A DNA stretch of 64,000 bases, taken from NCBI GenBank assembly GCA_964036275.1, contig CAXIWQ010000403.1, positions 1-64,000 of the forward strand, written 5' to 3'. Shown here piece by piece: positions 60,636-64,000 of this stretch (the stretch's first letter is position 1; every line of letters starts with the position of its first letter). The stretch comes from Litoditis marina. Taxonomy: Eukaryota > Nematoda > Chromadorea > Rhabditida > Rhabditidae. The notes beneath the pieces are model-generated. The model was not told the DNA's origin, did not search any database, and saw only the letters and a list, made by a program, of their open reading frames with translations. Both the position numbers and the translations under genes were made by a program.

Positions 60636-63600
60636 TTAGCTGGGAGCAACATACTTAATATCCGTATAACCTTTTTCCTGTAGCTGCACGGCAAAGAGTC
60701 AATAACCGCGTTAATTTGTCTTTTGTGGGTGTGCGCCACAGAATATAAAATCGTATTAGGTTTTCGTAGCTGGGAGCAACAGACTTGATAGCCGTATGAA
60801 TTTTTTTCTGTAGCTGCAAGGCAAAGAGGTAATAACCGCGTTAATTTGTCTGTTGTGGCTGTGCGCCACAGAATAGATTGTCGTATCAGGTTTTTGTAGC
60901 TGGGAGCAACAGACTTGATAGCCGTATGAACTTTTCTCTGTAGCTGCAAGGCAAAGAGTCGATAACCGCGTTATATCGTATTTTGTGGCTGTGTGCCACA
61001 GAATAGATAGTTGTATTGGGTTTTTCTAGCTGGGAGCAACATACTTGATAGCCATATAAACTTTTTTCTGTAGCTGCAAGCCAAAGAGTCGATAACCGCG
61101 TAAATTCGTATTTGGTGGCTGTGCGCCACAGAATAGATTGTCGTATTAGGTTTTTGTAGCTGGGAGCAACAGATTTGATAGCCGTATGAAATGTTCTCTG
61201 TAACTGCAAGGCAAAGAGGTAATAACCGCGTTAATTTGTCTTTTGTGGCTGTGCGCCACAGAATATAAAGTCGTATTAGGTTTTTGTAGCCATGAGCAAC
61301 AGACTTGATAGCCGTATAAACTTTTTTTCTGTAGCTGCACGGCAAAGAGTCAATAACCGCGTGAAATCTTTTGTGGCTGTGCGCCACAGAATATAAAGTC
61401 GTATTAGGTTTTTGTAGCTGGGAGCAACAGACTTGATAGCCGTATAAACTTTTTTCTGTAGCTGCAAAGCAAACAGTCGATAACCGCGTTAATTCGTATT
61501 TTGTGGCTGTGCGCCACAGAATAGATAGTCGTATTAGGTTTTTGTAGCTGGAAGCAACAGATTTGATAGCCGTATGAAATGTTCTCTGTAACTGCGAGGC
61601 AAAGAGTCAATAACCGCGTTAATTTGTCTTTTGTGGGTGTGCGCCACAGAATATAAAATCGTATTAGGTTTTCGTAGCTGGGAGCAACAGACTTGATAGC
61701 CGTATGAATTTTTTTCTGTAGCTGCAAGGCAAAGAGGTAATAACCGCGTTAATTTGTCTGTTGTGGCTGTGCGCCACAGAATAGATTGTCGTATCAGGTT
61801 TTTGTAGCTGGGAGCAACAGACTTGATAGCCGTATGAACTTTTCTCTGTAGCTGCAAGGCAAAGAGTCGATAACCGCGTTATATCGTATTTTGTGGCTGT
61901 GTGCCACAGAATAGATAGTTGTATTGGGTTTTTCTAGCTGGGAGCAACATACTTGATAGCCATATAAACTTTTTTCTGTAGCTGCAAGCCAAAGAGTCGA
62001 TAACCGCGTAAATTCGTATTTTGTGGCTGTGCGCCACAGAATAGATTGTCGTATTAGGTTTTTGTAGCTGGGAGCAACAGATTTGATAGCCGTATGAAAT
62101 GTTCTCTGTAACTGCAAGGCAAAGAGGTAATAACCGCGTTAATTTGTCTTTTGTGGCTGTGCGCCACAGAATATAAAGTCGTATTAGGTTTTTGTAGCCA
62201 TGAGCAACAGACTTGATAGCCGTATAAACTTTTTTTCTGTAGCTGCACGGCAAAGAGTCAATAACCGCGTAAAATCTTTTGTGGCTGTGCGCCACAGAAT
62301 ATAAAGTCGTATTAGGTTTTTGTAGCTGGGAGCAACAGACTTGATAGCCGTATAAACTTTTTTCTGTAGCTGCAAAGCAAACAGTCGATAACCGCGTTAA
62401 TTCGTATTTTGTGGCTGTGCGCCACAGAATAGATAGTCGTATTAGGTTTTTGTAGCTGGGAGCAACAGATTTGAAAGCCGTATGAAATGTTCTCTGTAAC
62501 TGCGAGGCAAAGAGTCAATAACCGCGTTAATTCGTCTTTTGTGGCTGTGCGCCACAGAATAGATTGTCGTATTATGTTTCTGTAGTTGGAAGCAACAGAC
62601 TTGATAGCCGTATGATTTTTTTTTGTAGCTGCAAGTCAAAATGTCAATAACCGCGTTAATTCGTCTTTGTGGTTGTGCGCCACAGAATAGATTGTCGTAT
62701 TAGGTTTTTGTAGCTGGGAGCAACAGATTTGATAGCCGTATGAAATGTTCTCTGTAACTGCGAGGCAAAGAGTCAATAACCGCGTTAATTCGTCTTTTGT
62801 GGCTGTGCGCCACAGAATATATAGTCGTATTAGGTTTTTTAGCTGGGAGCAACATACTTGATAGCCGTATAACCTTTTTCCTGTAGCTGCAAAACAAACA
62901 GTCGATAACCGCGTTAATTCGTATTTTGTGGCTGTGCGCCACAGAATAGATAGTCGTATTAGGTTTTTGTAGCTGGGAGCAACATACTTGATAGCCGTAT
63001 AAACTTTTTTCTGTAGCTGCGCGGCAAAGAGTCAATAACCGCGTTAATTTGTCTTTTGTGGCTGTGCGCCACAGAATAGATAGTCGTATTAGGTTTTTGT
63101 AGCTGGAAGCAACAGATTTGATAGCCGTATGAAATGTTCTCTGTAACTGCGAGGCAAAGAGTCAATAACCGCGTTAATTTGTCTTTTGTGGGTGTGCGCC
63201 ACAGAATATAAAATCGTATTAGGTTTTCGTAGCTGGGAGCAACAGACTTGATAGCCGTATGAATTTTTTTCTGTAGCTGCAAGGCAAAGAGGTAATAACC
63301 GCGTTAATTTGTCTGTTGTGGCTGTGCGCCACAGAATAGATTGTCGTATCAGGTTTTTGTAGCTGGGAGCAACAGACTTGATAGCCGTATGAACTTTTCT
63401 CTGTAGCTGCAAGGCAAAGAGTCGATAACCGCGTTATATCGTATTTTGTGGCTGTGTGCCACAGAATAGATAGTTGTATTGGGTTTTTCTAGCTGGGAGC
63501 AACATACTTGATAGCCATATAAACTTTTTTCTGTAGCTGCAAGCCAAAGAGTCGATAACCGCGTAAATTCGTATTTTGTGGCTGTGCGCCACAGAATAGA

Positions 63601-64000
63601 TTGTCGTATTAGGTTTTTGTAGCTGGGAGCAACAGATTTGATAGCCGTATGAAATGTTCTCTGTAACTGCAAGGCAAAGAGGTAATAACCGCGTTAATTT
63701 GTCTTTCGTGGCTGTGCGCCACAGAATATAAAGTCGTATTAGGTTTTTGTAGCCATGAGCAACAGACTTGATAGCCGTATAAACTTTTTTTCTGTAGCTG
63801 CACGGCAAAGAGTCAATAACCGCGTAAAATCTTTTGTGGCTGTGCGCCACAGAATATAAAGTCGTATTAGGTTTTTGTAGCTGGGAGCAACAGACTTGAT
63901 AGCCGTATAAACTTTTTTCGGTAGCTGCAAAGCAAACAGTCGATAACCGCGTTAATTCGTATTTTGTGGCTGTGCGCCACAGAATAGATAGTCGTATTAG
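58610..64000 (+). repeat. Right-hand block with 908-bp (7-monomer) unit
   Basis: The marker GCAAGCCAAAGAGTCG followed by CGCGTAAATTCG starts at 58,610, 59,518, 61,076, 61,984 and 63,539 (spacings 908, 1,558, 908, 1,555). Private features of this block: a monomer shortened by three bases (CCGCGTGAAATCTTTTG near 58,893 and 61,358; CCGCGTAAAATCTTTTG near 62,266 and 63,820), GCAAAGCAAACAG, GTGGGTGTGCGCC, TAAAATCG and GTCTGTTGTGG. None of these combinations is found left of 58 kb. The block continues past the window end. Confidence 0.82.
59648..60167 (+). repeat. Run of four near-identical monomers
   Basis: GCAAGGCAAAGAGGTAATAA starts at 59,648, 59,778, 59,908 and 60,038. The first three carry GATTGTCGTATTAGG and the fourth GTATCAGG. 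They alternate AGATTTG, AGACTTG, AGATTTG, AGACTTG, so the local period is either 130 bp or a 260-bp dimer. Elsewhere, adjacent monomers usually belong to different classes, so this is a small patch of monomer-level amplification. Confidence 0.8.

Larger units (their letters stand above)
1..64000 (+). repeat. 130-bp satellite DNA array filling the window
   Basis: Every part of the window is a copy of one unit of about 130 bp: landmarks such as GTGGCTGTGCGCCACAGAAT, GATAGCCGTA and TAACCGCG recur every 130 bp from the first to the last base, always in the same orientation. That gives about 490 monomers. Neighbouring monomers of different class differ at up to about 16 of 130 positions (for example the monomers starting at 1 and 261), while monomers of the same class in different HOR copies are often identical. 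No unique sequence, inversion, transposon or gene interrupts it. Arrays of this kind are typical of eukaryotic constitutive heterochromatin; a centromeric role is possible but is not shown by the sequence. GC is about 43% from the consensus. Confidence 0.98.

Noticed and set aside
1..64000. CRISPR-like repeat array
   Set aside because: There are no unique spacers: the whole 130-bp unit is repeated, and no cas genes are present.
1..64000. 5S rRNA or tRNA-derived repeat
   Set aside because: The size is near 5S, but I see no pol III internal box (no GGTTCGAATCC-like B box and no 5S C box) and no rRNA or tRNA fold.
1..64000. Transposon or LTR origin of the monomer
   Set aside because: No terminal repeats, target-site duplications or transposase/reverse-transcriptase remnants are visible; the 43-bp subunit structure explains the monomer better.

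Overview
The whole 64-kb window is one uninterrupted tandem satellite array. I see no gene, RNA gene, transposon, CRISPR array or unique-sequence island. The unit is about 130 bp (roughly 490 copies, about 43% GC) and runs in one orientation from the first base to the last. An array of this size with multi-level higher-order structure points to eukaryotic heterochromatin (centromeric, pericentromeric or subtelomeric). CpG is present at about the expected frequency in the consensus, which fits a genome with little CpG methylation, such as many invertebrates, better than a vertebrate or plant. I cannot name the species or the satellite family from sequence alone.

The structure is nested. (1) The 130-bp monomer is itself a diverged trimer of about 43-bp subunits, here called C (41 bp), A (44 bp) and B (45 bp). 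Each starts with TGTAGCTG or TGTGGCTG and shares an AGA, a GA-T and a CG at matching positions. (2) Monomers fall into recognisable sequence classes used in fixed order, giving higher-order repeats (HORs) of about 650, 780, 908, 912, 1038, 1302, 1430, 1819, 1822, 1943, 2076, 2340 and 2855/2856 bp. (3) In the left part these sit inside a very large unit of about 12.88 kb (about 99 monomers), present as two almost identical consecutive copies (1-12,879 and 12,880-25,756) and a rearranged third (25,757 to about 33,430).

Layout: 1-25,756 holds two near-identical 12.88-kb copies; 25,757-33,430 holds a third copy with a 43-monomer deletion and a 1,822-bp duplication; 33,430-58,200 is a patchwork of the same monomer classes with many local duplications (2,855, 1,038, 1,943, 2,856, 1,430 bp) and a block of about 2.7 kb repeated 19.7 kb away; 58,200-64,000 is a more private section with its own 908-bp unit and private small deletions. 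The pattern fits repeated unequal exchange or amplification, with the most recent homogenisation on the left.

Open reading frames occur only on the minus strand, start almost always at TTG, and recur every 130 bp. Because 130 is not a multiple of three, the frame rotates from monomer to monomer. I treat them as by-products of the repeat, not genes. The feature most likely to be functional is a short dyad (TGTGGC-N5-GCCACA) kept in nearly every monomer.
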